A DNA stretch of 32,634 nucleotides from positions 1 through 32,634 of the forward strand of contig PDPI01000013.1 in assembly GCA_002746565.1 (NCBI GenBank). Direction: 5' to 3'. Shown piece by piece: positions 22,308 through 32,634 of this stretch. The DNA comes from Pseudomonadota bacterium. GTDB lineage: Bacteria; Campylobacterota; Campylobacteria; Campylobacterales; Campylobacteraceae. The position numbers were made by a program, and so were the translations under genes. The number at the start of each line of letters is the position of its first letter. The first letter of the stretch is position 1. Under the pieces are notes generated by a model, which saw nothing but the letters and a program-made list of their open reading frames with translations, did not search any database and had not been told where the DNA came from.

Positions 22308-22643
22308 TTATATATTTGGATTTTCATAAAAAATATAAAAGGTCGAATAATCGCTTATCTCAAAATAAACCTTTTTCTCACCCTTATCCACTTTCATATT
22401 AAAATTTTCATCCAAATATCCATACCCATAGCGATAAGATCTAGCTTCCTTGTCCCTTGTACCAATGGCGGTGGACATTTTGTCGATTTTGATAAATTGC
22501 TTAACTTTTTTATCCCCAGCATAGATTTCCAAAACACCATTGGTTCCAGTCCAATTTTGTATGGCACGCCCGATTTTATTTTGGGTTTCCTGGGTACATC
22601 CTAGGAAAAATATCAAAACTAAAAATATAAATAATTTCTTCAT
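22308..22643 (-). CDS. Small hypothetical lipoprotein
   Basis: A 111-residue protein with a lipoprotein signal: MKKLFIFLVLIFFLGCTQ, the lipobox ending FLGC with the lipidated cysteine at 16. The mature part begins TQETQNKIGRAIQNW and contains IDKMSTAIGTRDKEARSYR and a beta-rich KVYFEISDYSTFYIFYE end. I do not recognise the family. It sits between mutS2 and dapE in the same direction (32 bases after mutS2). Confidence 0.82.
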   Translation of the reverse strand: MKKLFIFLVLIFFLGCTQETQNKIGRAIQNWTGTNGVLEIYAGDKKVKQFIKIDKMSTAIGTRDKEARSYRYGYGYLDENFNMKVDKGEKKVYFEISDYSTFYIFYENPNI

Positions 22644-22675
22644 TTAAAACTCCTCAAATTAGATTATAACATATT

Positions 22676-24871
22676 TTACAAGTGTATAACTTTAGCCCCA
22701 TATCCCCCCATGGAAGGGCTTGCGTCATTAAAAGAAACAACCCTAGGATGGGCTTTTAAAAATTCCCCGACCGCATAGGACAATTTCCCTGTTCCAATAC
22801 CATGATAAACTAAAACCTCATCAAAGCCACTCAAAAGCGCATCGGAGAGAAATTTATCTAATCTTTCAAGTGCTTCATCGGCTCTAAGCCCATGTAAATC
22901 GAGCTTCACTGAGCCTTGATTTGATTTTTGCACTTGAATTTTTGGACCTTTTTTGATAGGCACAAAAGAACTTCTTTTTAGGGTATTTAAAGGAACTCTC
23001 AAAGTGGCAAAATCGCTCTGAATAGTAGCAGTTTGTTTTTTAATGCTAATTATCACACCCTTGGTTGAGCCGTATTTTACCCTATCGCCAACTTTTAAAG
23101 GCAAAGGTTTTTGGTTTACTTGGATAGGTCTTAAAAGTTTTTTGGCATTTTGGGCTTTGTTTAGACCTTGGTGAATTTGTTTTAGATCCTCTTTTTTTGC
23201 AGCCTTTTTAGCTTCGTCTATGGCTTCGTTAAATTCCCTCTCTAGCTTAGAAAATCGCCTTTTAAATTCATCTTGCAATTTCTCTTTTTGATCTATAAGT
23301 TTTTCTTTTAACTCATTTGCTTTTTTTGCCTTTTGTTCGGCTTCTTTTAGCCTAGATTTCATTCTTAGTTCTAGATCTATATTTTTTTGAATTAGATCGT
23401 TTAATTTTTCCTTATCTTCCCCATAAACTTCCCTTGCCTGGCTTACTATTGATCTTGCTATTCCGTACCTTTGAGCTGTTTCAAAAGCATAAGACTTTCC
23501 AATAGTCCCTTTTAAAAATTCAAAGGTTGGTTTGCTAAATTTTTCATTATATAAAGCCGCTTTTAACTCCACTTCATCCTCAGTTGCCAAAAGTGAGGCT
23601 AGGCGTTTATGGTGGGTTGTGATGACTATTTTAGCATTTTGAGCGATGAGCTTTTTGATGATAACAAAAAACAAGCTCGCCGCCTCATCCGCATCGGTTC
23701 CAAGTTCAATCTCATCAACCCCAACTAGTATATTTTTTTTGCCAAAAAGTTTTGAAAATTCTCTCATTCGCCCTGCAAAGGTTGAGATATCATTACTTGC
23801 ATTTTGTGGGTCTTCTATGATTGAGATTATCTCCTTAAAACTTCCTATATTTGAATAAGCACAATTAATTGGCATGGGGATAAGATATTTTGCCAAAAGT
23901 GTGGCACTTAGGATGGATTTTAAAAGCATGGTTTTTCCACCAGCATTAACACCTGTTATCATTAAAACATTTTTGCTAAAATCCACACTAATGGGCTTTG
24001 GCTCATTGAGAGCTGGATGCTTAAAATCTTTTAGCTTAATGTTGTGACTTTTGTTTGGCAAAACAAATTCAAGGCTATTATCTTTTGCAAAATTTACCCT
24101 AGCATTATAATTATCAAATCTATCAAATTCCTTATTTATAAATTTTAAAAATAATAACTTTTTATTAAATTCATTGCTAATTTTTTGGCAATATTCATAG
24201 ATAATTCTTTCTTTTTCATCCAAAAGGGCACTTTGTTTTTGCTTTAACTCATTGAGACTATCTGGTACAATGTAAAAAAATCCCCCGCTACTTCGCCCAA
24301 CTATACTAGCTTTTAAAACATGGTTAAACCCGCCTCTGACCAAAAGAGCTTCGTGTCCATTTATGTAGTGAACTTGGGTATCTACGATGTAGCTTTCTAA
24401 TCTTTTTGTGGAGAAAAATTGTCTAAACTTGGTATTTAGATCTTCTTTTATTTGTTTTAGGGCATGTTCTATATTTACAAACCTCTCATCTAGATTTGTA
24501 TCTAATTCGCCCTTTTCGTTAAAATAATTGCAAATTTCAAGTAAATTTTCAGGGAAAATAATCTTTTCAAGCCATGAGCCTAATTTTCCATCAAAATGTA
24601 AACTTTTAAGATAATTCATATATTTTATGATCTTAACAAATTCATAAATTTCTTTTACATGAAGCACACCTTGCTTTGAGATATGGATAAGGCTTGTATT
24701 TAGGTTTTGAACTTCTTTTGGATTTTTGTATTGTTTTTTTTCTAGCTCGCTTATGATTTCATAATGCAAAGAGCTATCCCCTTGCATGAAAATTTCTTTT
24801 TCTCTGGCAAAGTAGGCTGTAAATTTTTCGATAAACCTATCCAAATCAAGTTTGGAAAACAATTTATCCAT
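22676..24871 (-). CDS. mutS2: Endonuclease MutS2
   Basis: A 731-residue MutS-family protein lacking the mismatch-recognition N-terminal domain. The ATPase domain has Walker A TGVNAGGKTMLLKS (about 305-318), the Walker B region ILVGVDEIELGTDADEA and TTHHKRLASLLA. A lysine/glutamate-rich coiled coil (about 475-580) follows, then a KOW-like VGDRVKYGSTKGVI. The C-terminal Smr nuclease domain begins LDLHGLRADEALERLDKFL and has VYHGIGTGKL. MutS2 suppresses homologous recombination, limits DNA damage in Helicobacter, and in other bacteria acts at collided ribosomes. It lies 2 bases after murC, so they are co-transcribed. Confidence 0.95.
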   Translation of the reverse strand: MDKLFSKLDLDRFIEKFTAYFAREKEIFMQGDSSLHYEIISELEKKQYKNPKEVQNLNTSLIHISKQGVLHVKEIYEFVKIIKYMNYLKSLHFDGKLGSWLEKIIFPENLLEICNYFNEKGELDTNLDERFVNIEHALKQIKEDLNTKFRQFFSTKRLESYIVDTQVHYINGHEALLVRGGFNHVLKASIVGRSSGGFFYIVPDSLNELKQKQSALLDEKERIIYEYCQKISNEFNKKLLFLKFINKEFDRFDNYNARVNFAKDNSLEFVLPNKSHNIKLKDFKHPALNEPKPISVDFSKNVLMITGVNAGGKTMLLKSILSATLLAKYLIPMPINCAYSNIGSFKEIISIIEDPQNASNDISTFAGRMREFSKLFGKKNILVGVDEIELGTDADEAASLFFVIIKKLIAQNAKIVITTHHKRLASLLATEDEVELKAALYNEKFSKPTFEFLKGTIGKSYAFETAQRYGIARSIVSQAREVYGEDKEKLNDLIQKNIDLELRMKSRLKEAEQKAKKANELKEKLIDQKEKLQDEFKRRFSKLEREFNEAIDEAKKAAKKEDLKQIHQGLNKAQNAKKLLRPIQVNQKPLPLKVGDRVKYGSTKGVIISIKKQTATIQSDFATLRVPLNTLKRSSFVPIKKGPKIQVQKSNQGSVKLDLHGLRADEALERLDKFLSDALLSGFDEVLVYHGIGTGKLSYAVGEFLKAHPRVVSFNDASPSMGGYGAKVIHL

Positions 24872-24873
24872 TA

Positions 24874-26178
24874 TTAGATCCCTCGCAATTGATAAGTAAT
24901 GTCCCCTGCGCCAAAACCTATGATAAGACCTTTATTTAGGATTTTTTTATTGCCACCATTTAAAAAACTAATACCATCTTTTTCCCTTTGAATTTTTTTG
25001 GTAAATTTGGGATTATAGGCTGCAAATTCTTTTTTGAAATCTATTTTCTGCTCACTCTCTCCAGCGGCGAAAACTGGCAAAATTACAAGATTATCAACCC
25101 CTTCAAAACATTCCTTAAAACCATCCAAATTATCAATGGTTCTTGAAAATTTATGGGGTTGCCATATCACATTTAAACTCTCAAGACCCTTAGCATTCCC
25201 ATAGGATCTAGCTGATTTTAGAGTGGCCTTTATCTCCGTTGGATGGTGGGCATAGTCATCTATGAGGGCAAAATCCTCGCTTGAACTTAAAATATCAAAT
25301 CTTTTTTTAATGCCTCGAAACTTTTTTAACCTTTCTTTGATGGTTGGGATATCATGCTGATGTGAACTAGCCATGATGGCTAAACTTGCGTCAATTGCCA
25401 TATGCTCCCCAACTCCCCAAACTTCGAAAACTCCCAAATCTTTAAGTTTAAAGCTGGTAAATGGTTCATTATCTTTTATAATGGTTTTTATATCTTTGAT
25501 ATCTCGTGAGGGATACAATCTTGTAGCATCTAGATCATGTAAAGAGCTTAAAAATTCATCTTCTGCGTTTATAACCCTAAAAGTCGCCTTATTTAAAAAC
25601 TCTTTATAGCCCCCATAAAATTTATCATAATCATAATTATAAAATTCCATGTGTTCTGGCTCGGCATTGGTAACTACGGCGACATGGGGGTTTGAATTTA
25701 AAAAACTAGCGTCGCTTTCATCGGCTTCAAATATTATATTTTCACTCTCTTTGTAAAACATGTTTGATCCAAACTGCTTACTGATGGCCCCTATGATAAC
25801 TGAGCCATCTATGATAGATGCTAGCATTGCACTTGTGGTGCTTTTCCCATGTGCTCCTGCAACGGAAAAAACTTTTTTATCCCTTAAAACTAAAGGAAGG
25901 GCTTCTTTTCGTGAAAGTATGGTTTTGCCTTGCTTTTTGGCCTCTTGTAACTCTTCATTATCTTCTTTTATGGCGGCTGAATATATAATAAGATCTTGAT
26001 CTTTGATATTGTCTTTATGGTGGGGCACGTTTACTCTAATGCCCTCATTTTCAAGTTCTTTTATAATGGGAGTTCGTTTGATATCTGAACCTGTGATCTG
26101 GTAACCTTGCTTTTTTAAAAACCTACAAATCGCCGAAAGACCGATACCGCCAATGCCTATGAAATGCACTTTTTTCAA
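24874..26178 (-). CDS. murC: UDP-N-acetylmuramate-L-alanine ligase
   Basis: A 434-residue cytosolic ligase adding L-alanine to UDP-MurNAc. The N-terminal Rossmann loop GIGGIGLSAICRFL (8-21) binds UDP. The ATP P-loop is GAHGKSTT (108-115), followed by EADESDASF and NAEPEHMEFY. The C-terminal DDYAHHPTEIKATL contains the amino-acid-binding histidine pair, and WQPHKFSRT follows. Length is typical for epsilonproteobacteria. It heads the murC-mutS2-lipoprotein-dapE run, 89 bases after cpoB. Confidence 0.96.
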   Translation of the reverse strand: MKKVHFIGIGGIGLSAICRFLKKQGYQITGSDIKRTPIIKELENEGIRVNVPHHKDNIKDQDLIIYSAAIKEDNEELQEAKKQGKTILSRKEALPLVLRDKKVFSVAGAHGKSTTSAMLASIIDGSVIIGAISKQFGSNMFYKESENIIFEADESDASFLNSNPHVAVVTNAEPEHMEFYNYDYDKFYGGYKEFLNKATFRVINAEDEFLSSLHDLDATRLYPSRDIKDIKTIIKDNEPFTSFKLKDLGVFEVWGVGEHMAIDASLAIMASSHQHDIPTIKERLKKFRGIKKRFDILSSSEDFALIDDYAHHPTEIKATLKSARSYGNAKGLESLNVIWQPHKFSRTIDNLDGFKECFEGVDNLVILPVFAAGESEQKIDFKKEFAAYNPKFTKKIQREKDGISFLNGGNKKILNKGLIIGFGAGDITYQLRGI

Positions 26179-26200
26179 ATATTTTCCTTAGATCAAATAA

Positions 26201-26260
26201 CCCACCATAGCCTATTTTAGATGCAAAAATTTATATATAGATTTTTAGGCAAGGATGGGC
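26201..26260 (-). terminator. Imperfect hairpin between cpoB and murC
   Basis: CCCACCATAGCCTA (26201-26214) can pair with TAGGCAAGGATGGG (26246-26259), with some mismatches, around an AT-rich inner part (AAAAAT...ATTTTT). It may end or attenuate the tol-pal transcript before murC; the tail on that strand is only weakly U-rich. Confidence 0.3.
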
Positions 26261-26267
26261 TTTATTT

Positions 26268-27179
26268 TTATAGTGATTTTGCCTCTTTTGAGCTTGGATA
26301 GCCTTGTTTTAGGGCTTTATAAAATTTATTTGCATTTTGTTTGTCACCAATCTTGTCAAAACTTATAGCAGTATGATATAAAAGGGTAGGCATATAAGTA
26401 GCCTTATCAAAAAGTTCGACACTTTTTTTGTAATACCCTAAAGCACTACTCCATTGCTTTTTTTTGTAGGCAATTTCGCCTAGCATAAAATTACTATAAG
26501 CTGGTTTAAAATTGTTTGCCACAGAGGATTCGAAGTATATTTTTGCTTTGCTTATCTTTCCCTTATCATACAATTTTTGAGCTTGGGAGAAAATTTCAAA
26601 ATTAGACTTTCCCTTTGGCTTAGGAACACTTTTTTTAGGTTCTTTAGATACTTGCTTACTTTTTTCAAGACGATTTAATCTTGATTCTAGATCTGAGAAT
26701 TTCTTTTTAGAAACATAATCTGCATTTATAGAGTCAATCAAAGAGCCAAGTTCCCCTATAACCTTTTTGATTTCTTTATTGTTTGATGATTGGATTTTGT
26801 TATTTTTATCAACATGGGCTTGTATATCACTTATCTGACTAGAAAAAGGGGTAGCATTTCCATCCAATCCTAAAATATCTTCAAGCCTTGCAAGTCTTCT
26901 ATCGATGCCATTAACTCTTTCATTGGTGCCATCAAATACGCTCCTTACACCCTCCATCTGCTCTTCTAGGGTTGAGAGCCTAAACTGAATATCATCTAAC
27001 TGCTTGCTTAAAGCACTCATCCTTTCTTTGGTCTTTAGTAAAACTTTCTCACTATCGGTAAGACCATATGGGGAGGAAGATTCTAGATCTCCTGCCCCAA
27101 AGGCAGATCTCTCTTCGCAAAAACCAAAACCAAACAAAAAAGCCCACAAAAGAGGGGCTAATATAATCTTTTTATACAT
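26268..27179 (-). CDS. cpoB: CpoB/YbgF-like periplasmic TPR protein
   Basis: A 303-residue periplasmic protein of the Tol-Pal cluster. Signal peptide: MYKKIILAPLLWAFLFGFGFC. Residues about 40-180 form coiled-coil heptads (KERMSALSKQLDDIQFRLST; RRLARLEDILGL), the trimerisation part of YbgF. The C-terminal third has TPR-like repeats (FSQAQKLYDKGKISKAKIYF; YSNFMLGEIAYKKKQWSSA; TAISFDKIGDKQNANKFYKA). In E. coli it coordinates peptidoglycan synthesis with outer-membrane constriction. I chose ATG 27179, which fits the signal peptide; a longer TTG-started frame overlaps the pal end. Confidence 0.87.
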   Translation of the reverse strand: MYKKIILAPLLWAFLFGFGFCEERSAFGAGDLESSSPYGLTDSEKVLLKTKERMSALSKQLDDIQFRLSTLEEQMEGVRSVFDGTNERVNGIDRRLARLEDILGLDGNATPFSSQISDIQAHVDKNNKIQSSNNKEIKKVIGELGSLIDSINADYVSKKKFSDLESRLNRLEKSKQVSKEPKKSVPKPKGKSNFEIFSQAQKLYDKGKISKAKIYFESSVANNFKPAYSNFMLGEIAYKKKQWSSALGYYKKSVELFDKATYMPTLLYHTAISFDKIGDKQNANKFYKALKQGYPSSKEAKSL

Positions 27180-27183
27180 ATGG

Positions 27184-27720
27184 CTAAGGCAACAAATCAA
27201 AATCTACACGACGATTTCTAGCACGACAAGATGCAGACTTTTCTGAACATACTGGATTATTTTTACCATAGGTAATAGTTTGGATCTTGCTTGAGCTAAT
27301 GCCTTGTGAGATAAGAGCCCTTTTAACACTTTGGGCGCGCTTTAAACCTAGGGCCATATTGTATTCATCTGTTCCAAATTCATCACAATTTCCCTCTAGT
27401 TTAATGGTTAAATTAGATACCCTTTGGGATTTTAGGATTTGGGCATCATTTGCCACAACATTTCTCATGCTAGAGACTATATCAAACCTATCAAAGGCAA
27501 AATAAACTGGTTTTAATTGGGATTTTGTTCTTGATATAAATTCGCTTACAGAGCTAACATCATTTCCTCCACCAGATAAGCCAGTGGATGTATCAATACT
27601 ATTAACATTTCCGCCTCCACCCAAAGACATATTTGAGCCATCTATGTCTGGATTTTTTTGGCTACAACCAGATAAAAACAAAACCGATAATATGGATAAA
27701 CTAACTAATACTTTTTTCAT
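27184..27720 (-). CDS. pal: Peptidoglycan-associated lipoprotein
   Basis: A 178-residue outer-membrane lipoprotein. The lipobox is LFLSGCSQ with lipidated Cys19. A flexible glycine/serine-rich linker (GGGGNVNSIDTSTGLSGGG) follows, then an OmpA-like peptidoglycan-binding domain from about residue 70: PVYFAFDRFDI, KLEGNCDEFGTDEYN, ALGLKRAQSVKRAL and a final NRRVDFDLLP, including the D and R that hold diaminopimelate. A CSEKSASCRARNRR end is typical for epsilonproteobacteria. It lies 61 bases after tolB. Confidence 0.96.
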   Translation of the reverse strand: MKKVLVSLSILSVLFLSGCSQKNPDIDGSNMSLGGGGNVNSIDTSTGLSGGGNDVSSVSEFISRTKSQLKPVYFAFDRFDIVSSMRNVVANDAQILKSQRVSNLTIKLEGNCDEFGTDEYNMALGLKRAQSVKRALISQGISSSKIQTITYGKNNPVCSEKSASCRARNRRVDFDLLP

Positions 27721-27781
27721 TCATAACCGCCTTTTTAAATTAAATTTTAAAACAAGAGTTTAACATTATTTTTCTTAAACT

Positions 27782-29056
27782 TTACCAATCAATAGACTGA
27801 ATCTTGCCAACTTGCAGGGGAAAATGGAAAGTTTTATTCTCGCTTAACCTAATGATTCCCAAAGCACTTTTAGCACCATAACTTTTTATAAAAGCTATAC
27901 TTTGACCATCTTTGGAAAATCTAGGAAATAGATTTTTTCCAGTGGCAGTTAATTGTCTTATGTATTCTGTCTTAGTTGAAATTAGATATAGATTAAAGGT
28001 GGAACTGCCAAATTCACTTGCCTTATCTCGGCTTGAATATACTATATAATTTCCATGGGAGCTAACAGCATTATTGTTTCGTCCGCGGTAAATCATTTGT
28101 TCAACACTTCTGCTATGGATTTTTTTGGAAAATACATTTGGATAACCTAATCTATCGGAAACAAATACTATTTTTTTATCCCCATCCACAAAACCACCAT
28201 TGACATCTATACCCTTGTAAAAAGTAATTTGCTTTTTTGCTCCACTTCTAGTATCTAAACGATAAATATCCGGCTGACCATGAGGAGCCATGGTTAAAAG
28301 CAAATATCTACCATCATCACTCACATCTGAGACAACAAGCATACCTTGGGAACTTAAAATTTTCCTCTTATGTCCTGATTTTAGATCCACCTCATATAAG
28401 GTGGGTTCCCTATCACTATAAGATGTATAGTAAAAACGACTCTGCCTAGCATCTGCCCATTTTGGAAAAAGATTTAGCCCTCCTTTAACAACTGGCTTAT
28501 TAAAAGTTAGTGTATAATCTGCCAAATCGATTTGACTTTCTTTATGCCCAACATTTCTAGCTATAAGCACATATTTTTTCATCCAATCCACAGATGGAGC
28601 ACCTAGTTCGTCATTTATATCACAAACTATATTGTGGGATAAAAATGGATAACTTTTTGCATCTGATATGCGGTAAGTTCTTTGACTTTGCATTTGTTTT
28701 GTGGCAGCATTTACAACTCTGACCCTTGCTAAAATTTTATTTCCATCAAATTTTTCTAGCTTATATTGTATGACTAGATTTGGTCTAAAATCCCCAAAAG
28801 TCAAAATCGGATCCATCTCATAACTTGCCCGGATGTATTTTTCGATGGGATTAAAATGGGTTGTTACTTTCAAATCCCCAATCATCATCTTAAAAAAACG
28901 CATCTTAAAAGCATCGCTAAAATCATTATTGGTTCCATCTTCTAGGATAACCTTGGGTGCTTTGTTCATATATTTTACTATTTCCATGGTTGCATCTTTT
29001 CCAAAGGAACACATGGCAAAAACCAAAAATAACATGAAAAATTTAATTAATTTCAT
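27782..29056 (-). CDS. tolB: Tol-Pal system protein TolB
   Basis: A 424-residue periplasmic protein with a signal peptide (MKLIKFFMLFLVFAMCSFGK). The N-terminal domain is followed by a beta propeller with WD-like repeats such as SDVSDDGRYLLLTMAPHGQP, FVSDRLGYPNVF and FPRFSKDGQSIAFI. TolB links Pal to TolA during outer-membrane invagination. Its ATG shares a base with the tolA stop (TAATG). Confidence 0.95.
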   Translation of the reverse strand: MKLIKFFMLFLVFAMCSFGKDATMEIVKYMNKAPKVILEDGTNNDFSDAFKMRFFKMMIGDLKVTTHFNPIEKYIRASYEMDPILTFGDFRPNLVIQYKLEKFDGNKILARVRVVNAATKQMQSQRTYRISDAKSYPFLSHNIVCDINDELGAPSVDWMKKYVLIARNVGHKESQIDLADYTLTFNKPVVKGGLNLFPKWADARQSRFYYTSYSDREPTLYEVDLKSGHKRKILSSQGMLVVSDVSDDGRYLLLTMAPHGQPDIYRLDTRSGAKKQITFYKGIDVNGGFVDGDKKIVFVSDRLGYPNVFSKKIHSRSVEQMIYRGRNNNAVSSHGNYIVYSSRDKASEFGSSTFNLYLISTKTEYIRQLTATGKNLFPRFSKDGQSIAFIKSYGAKSALGIIRLSENKTFHFPLQVGKIQSIDW

Positions 29057-29823
29057 TATTCACTCCATTTATTTGAAAATTTTATGGTCTCAAGGTCGAT
29101 ATTTTGAGTATTTTCTGGAAATTTAACCTCTCTCATTTGCTCCAAAAAATCCTTCAACCTTTCATTAAAAAACCCATTATACGATAAATTAACTATGGTA
29201 TAGCTAAAATTTCCATTTTTATCGATGTTGATTTTCACAAAGGCATCAGCCTCAACTCCGGTATCTTCCATTTCATTCCAGTATCTAAGTAAGGTCTCTT
29301 GGATCTTTCCCCTAAACTCATCATATTCTCCAGCAGAGGAAGTTTTGCTTAGGTTTTGTGTGCTTTGAATTTGTAAGGATTTGGCGATCTTGGTAGCTTT
29401 GTTATCTTTTTTCTTTTTTGGTTTTAATCTACTTTTTTGAGTTTTAGTGCTTTTTACTACTTTAGGCTTTTTGTTTTCTTTGATTTTTATTTTACCAAAA
29501 AGATCTTTTACTTCTATCTTTGGTAGCTTTTTTTGCATAGGCTCTTGCTTTGGTATTTCTGGTATTTTAAATTGGGGTTGGGGTTTTTTTGGCTTAACTT
29601 GGGGCTGTTGATTTGGCTTTTTTATTTGTGGTTTTTGCTTTATTTCTTGTTTTTTTACTATGGCAACTTCTAAAAAATTATCTTTTTTAGAACTATATTT
29701 TTTTATAATTCTCTGATCTGATTGAAGGTATAAAAATATGGAAAACACAATCAAAACATACAAAAAAACAGATAATAAAAAAGGGAAAAATACAGCAGAC
29801 CCCTTCATATGTAAAGCTTGCAT
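29056..29823 (-). CDS. tolA: TolA/TonB-like energy-transducing protein
   Basis: A 255-residue inner-membrane protein with one N-terminal anchor (FFPFLLSVFLYVLIVFSIFL). A long lysine/proline-rich linker spans the periplasm (about 50-150: KQEIKQKPQIKKPNQQPQ, LKPKKKKDNKATK). The C-terminal domain (about 165-255, YDEFRGKIQETLLRYW) is of the TonB/TolA type. Low complexity makes TolA versus TonB hard by sequence alone; the operon (tolQ-tolR-this-tolB-pal) decides for TolA. It abuts tolR with no gap. Confidence 0.87.
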   Translation of the reverse strand: MQALHMKGSAVFFPFLLSVFLYVLIVFSIFLYLQSDQRIIKKYSSKKDNFLEVAIVKKQEIKQKPQIKKPNQQPQVKPKKPQPQFKIPEIPKQEPMQKKLPKIEVKDLFGKIKIKENKKPKVVKSTKTQKSRLKPKKKKDNKATKIAKSLQIQSTQNLSKTSSAGEYDEFRGKIQETLLRYWNEMEDTGVEADAFVKINIDKNGNFSYTIVNLSYNGFFNERLKDFLEQMREVKFPENTQNIDLETIKFSNKWSE

Positions 29824-30216
29824 CTACTCTCCTGTTTCCAAGGCAACCTTTGAAAAACCAGCATTTTTAACGCTTTTTAAAACATACATAACATCTTGAT
29901 ATTGCAAGGTTTTATCAGCCCTTATGTAAATGTGAGTATTTTTATCGTACTTTACAGATGAGAGGATAAAGTTATCTGCAAAGGAAGATATGGGATAACT
30001 TGATTCTTTTATCTTAACGATTCTTTTTTTATCTATGGCTATTTCTAGATCTGGAATTTTAGAGATGGATTTAGACTTTGAGCCACTAGGGAGAGCTATA
30101 TTTTCCTCATAAACTAAAGCGGGGGTTGTTACCATGAGGATGGCAAGCAAAACTAGCATGATATCAACTAGGGGAGTTATATTTAACTCAGGAGATTCAT
30201 TCCAGTCAATCTGCAT
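29824..30216 (-). CDS. tolR: TolR/ExbD-family proton-channel subunit
   Basis: A 130-residue protein with one transmembrane helix (about 12-33) containing LNITPLVDIMLVLLAILMV. The aspartate in PLVDIMLVLL is the proton-path residue of TolR/ExbD. The rest (IYIRADKTLQYQDVMYVL) is the periplasmic domain. It overlaps the tolQ end by 11 bases. Confidence 0.94.
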   Translation of the reverse strand: MQIDWNESPELNITPLVDIMLVLLAILMVTTPALVYEENIALPSGSKSKSISKIPDLEIAIDKKRIVKIKESSYPISSFADNFILSSVKYDKNTHIYIRADKTLQYQDVMYVLKSVKNAGFSKVALETGE

Positions 30217-30811
30217 TATCTTGCTTTGGAACTTCTTTTTGACTTAAGCTAGATTCCATAATATCAACTTGCCTATGACAAAGATTCATAAGATTATAAC
30301 CCTGTCTTTTTATAATGTTGTAAAATGTATAAGCAGGAATAGCCACAAATATCCCACTAGCAGTCGCCACAAGGGCTTCGCTTATGGCTGGGGCTATTAC
30401 CCCAAGGGAGGCACTTGAAGAATTGCCAAGTCCACTAAAGGTTTCGAGTATAGATACAACGGTTCCAAATAAACCTATAAATGGGGATGTGGAAGCTATA
30501 ATGGACAGCCAAGATAGACCACCGCTTGCATCTTTTTCAGCCATTTTCAAACAAACACTTAAAAGTTTTGGGTTTACATTTGAACCTGAAGAACACTGCC
30601 TTAAAACAGAATTTGCAGCAACATTTTTTGCACCCATAAGCATGGCATTTAGGGATGATTTTTCTTGGGCTACTCTTCTTGATAGATAAAAACTTCTTGA
30701 AATCAAGATGGAAATAGATACAATAAAATACAAAGAAAGCCATCCTAGCACGATAAGGGTTATCATGCTAGAACGGGATAAGTAAGTTATCATTAAATCA
30801 ATTATACTCAA
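30206..30811 (-). CDS. tolQ: TolQ/ExbB-family proton-channel subunit
   Basis: A 201-residue inner-membrane protein with three helices: about 16-38 (MITLIVLGWLSLYFIVSISI), about 105-125 (LSIIASTSPFIGLFGTVVSI) and about 142-162 (EALVATASGIFVAIPAYTFY). These hold the family residues of the MotA/TolQ/ExbB channel. The frame opens with TTG at 30809-30811, overlapping the atpC stop, behind GAGAGC. An ATG at 30793 would lose six residues (SIIDLM) before the first helix. I prefer TTG because it keeps the coupling with atpC and a usual-length N-terminus, but this is not certain. Confidence 0.93.
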   Translation of the reverse strand: MSIIDLMITYLSRSSMITLIVLGWLSLYFIVSISILISRSFYLSRRVAQEKSSLNAMLMGAKNVAANSVLRQCSSGSNVNPKLLSVCLKMAEKDASGGLSWLSIIASTSPFIGLFGTVVSILETFSGLGNSSSASLGVIAPAISEALVATASGIFVAIPAYTFYNIIKRQGYNLMNLCHRQVDIMESSLSQKEVPKQDNAD

Positions 30812-31197
30812 TTCGCTCTCGCTATGGTATCTATCTTAGCAGTTGCAGCAGCTATGGCAACATCTGAATCGCTCATACTTTCGATCAATCTCTTAGCACT
30901 ATCAAGTGCTTTGGCAATATCACTTTCATTATCTCCACCAACCGAAACAGCACCCTCAGCTAAAACCGTTACTTTTTCTTCGTCTATGGTTGCATGTCCC
31001 CAGTTTATGGCTACTATTTCATGCTCGCCATTTTCAAGTTCGATATCTATAACTCCCACTTTTAAAAGGGATATTAAGGCCGCATGTCCAGGTAAAACCC
31101 CGAACTCTCCCTCGCTTCCAGGAAGAGTAACGGATTTTATATTTTGAGAAAAAATCAATCCCTCAGGTGTAACTATTTCTAATTTCAATAAATCCAT
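30808..31197 (-). CDS. atpC: ATP synthase epsilon subunit
   Basis: A 129-residue F1 epsilon subunit. The N-terminal beta sandwich begins LKLEIVTPEGLIFSQNIKSV and includes LPGSEGEFGVLPGHAALIS, the family hallmark. The C-terminal helices (DIAKALDSAKRLIESM) are short, as usual in this group. It controls catalysis by F1 and couples rotation to the central stalk. It lies 17 bases after atpD; its stop overlaps the tolQ start. Confidence 0.97.
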   Translation of the reverse strand: MDLLKLEIVTPEGLIFSQNIKSVTLPGSEGEFGVLPGHAALISLLKVGVIDIELENGEHEIVAINWGHATIDEEKVTVLAEGAVSVGGDNESDIAKALDSAKRLIESMSDSDVAIAAATAKIDTIARAN

Positions 31198-31214
31198 AAA
31201 ATTCTCCTAAAGAA

Positions 31215-32633
<1,419 letters not shown>

Positions 32634-32634
32634 A

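Overview
This AT-rich window reads as chromosomal DNA of a Campylobacter-like epsilonproteobacterium (Campylobacterota); the species is not resolved. The run atpD-atpC-tolQ-tolR-tolA-tolB-pal-cpoB, followed elsewhere by slyD-fabD-mtnN and a PP-loop ATPase, follows an order I remember from Campylobacter. A pgp2/csd6-type peptidoglycan trimming enzyme and a Helicobacter/Campylobacter-type mqo fit the same group. No rRNA, tRNA, CRISPR array or intact mobile element was recognised.

Layout. 1-1421 is a decay zone: a gene cut by the left edge, a headless gene tail, an ABC-transporter ATPase relic, an IS30-type transposase relic and a membrane-protein gene broken by two in-frame TGA codons. 1422-4527 (minus strand) carries a TtcA-like PP-loop protein, mtnN, fabD and slyD. 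4710-6945 (minus) is a cell-wall operon: pgp2, a small hypothetical and alr. 7112-8026 (minus) is an MTHFR-family protein. 8147-11426 (plus) holds a DUF937 protein, a YegP-like protein and a large HerA/DUF87 ATPase. 11539-14828 holds pyk, an isochorismatase-fold hydrolase and a divergent nitroreductase/HxlR pair with a clear candidate operator. 14988-20101 (minus) holds a secreted metzincin protease, a sodium:solute symporter with a small partner, and mqo. 20238-22643 has ridA, a brnT-brnA toxin-antitoxin pair, dapE and a lipoprotein. 22676-32618 has mutS2, murC, the Tol-Pal operon and the last two ATP synthase genes.

How the genes fit together. The right half is mostly envelope and energy housekeeping: ATP synthase, Tol-Pal, murC, dapE, alr and pgp2, so precursor synthesis, crosslink-peptide trimming and outer-membrane tethering all occur here. 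mqo, the symporter and pyk suggest uptake and oxidation of small organic acids. The accessory part is the protease, the toxin-antitoxin pair and the decay zone.

The most interesting signal is not a gene. Four intergenic copies of an unannotated repeat share one plan: a tract of diverged 7-base units (CRGAAAA-like), a short linker, a 17-base hairpin (GCAT.../...ATGC) whose sequence changes while its pairing is kept, and an AT-rich tail. Other points worth a second look are a 24-bp perfect palindrome in the protease promoter, a symporter partner gene with no standard start codon where one is expected, and a TtcA-like protein lacking part of the usual iron-sulfur cysteine set.
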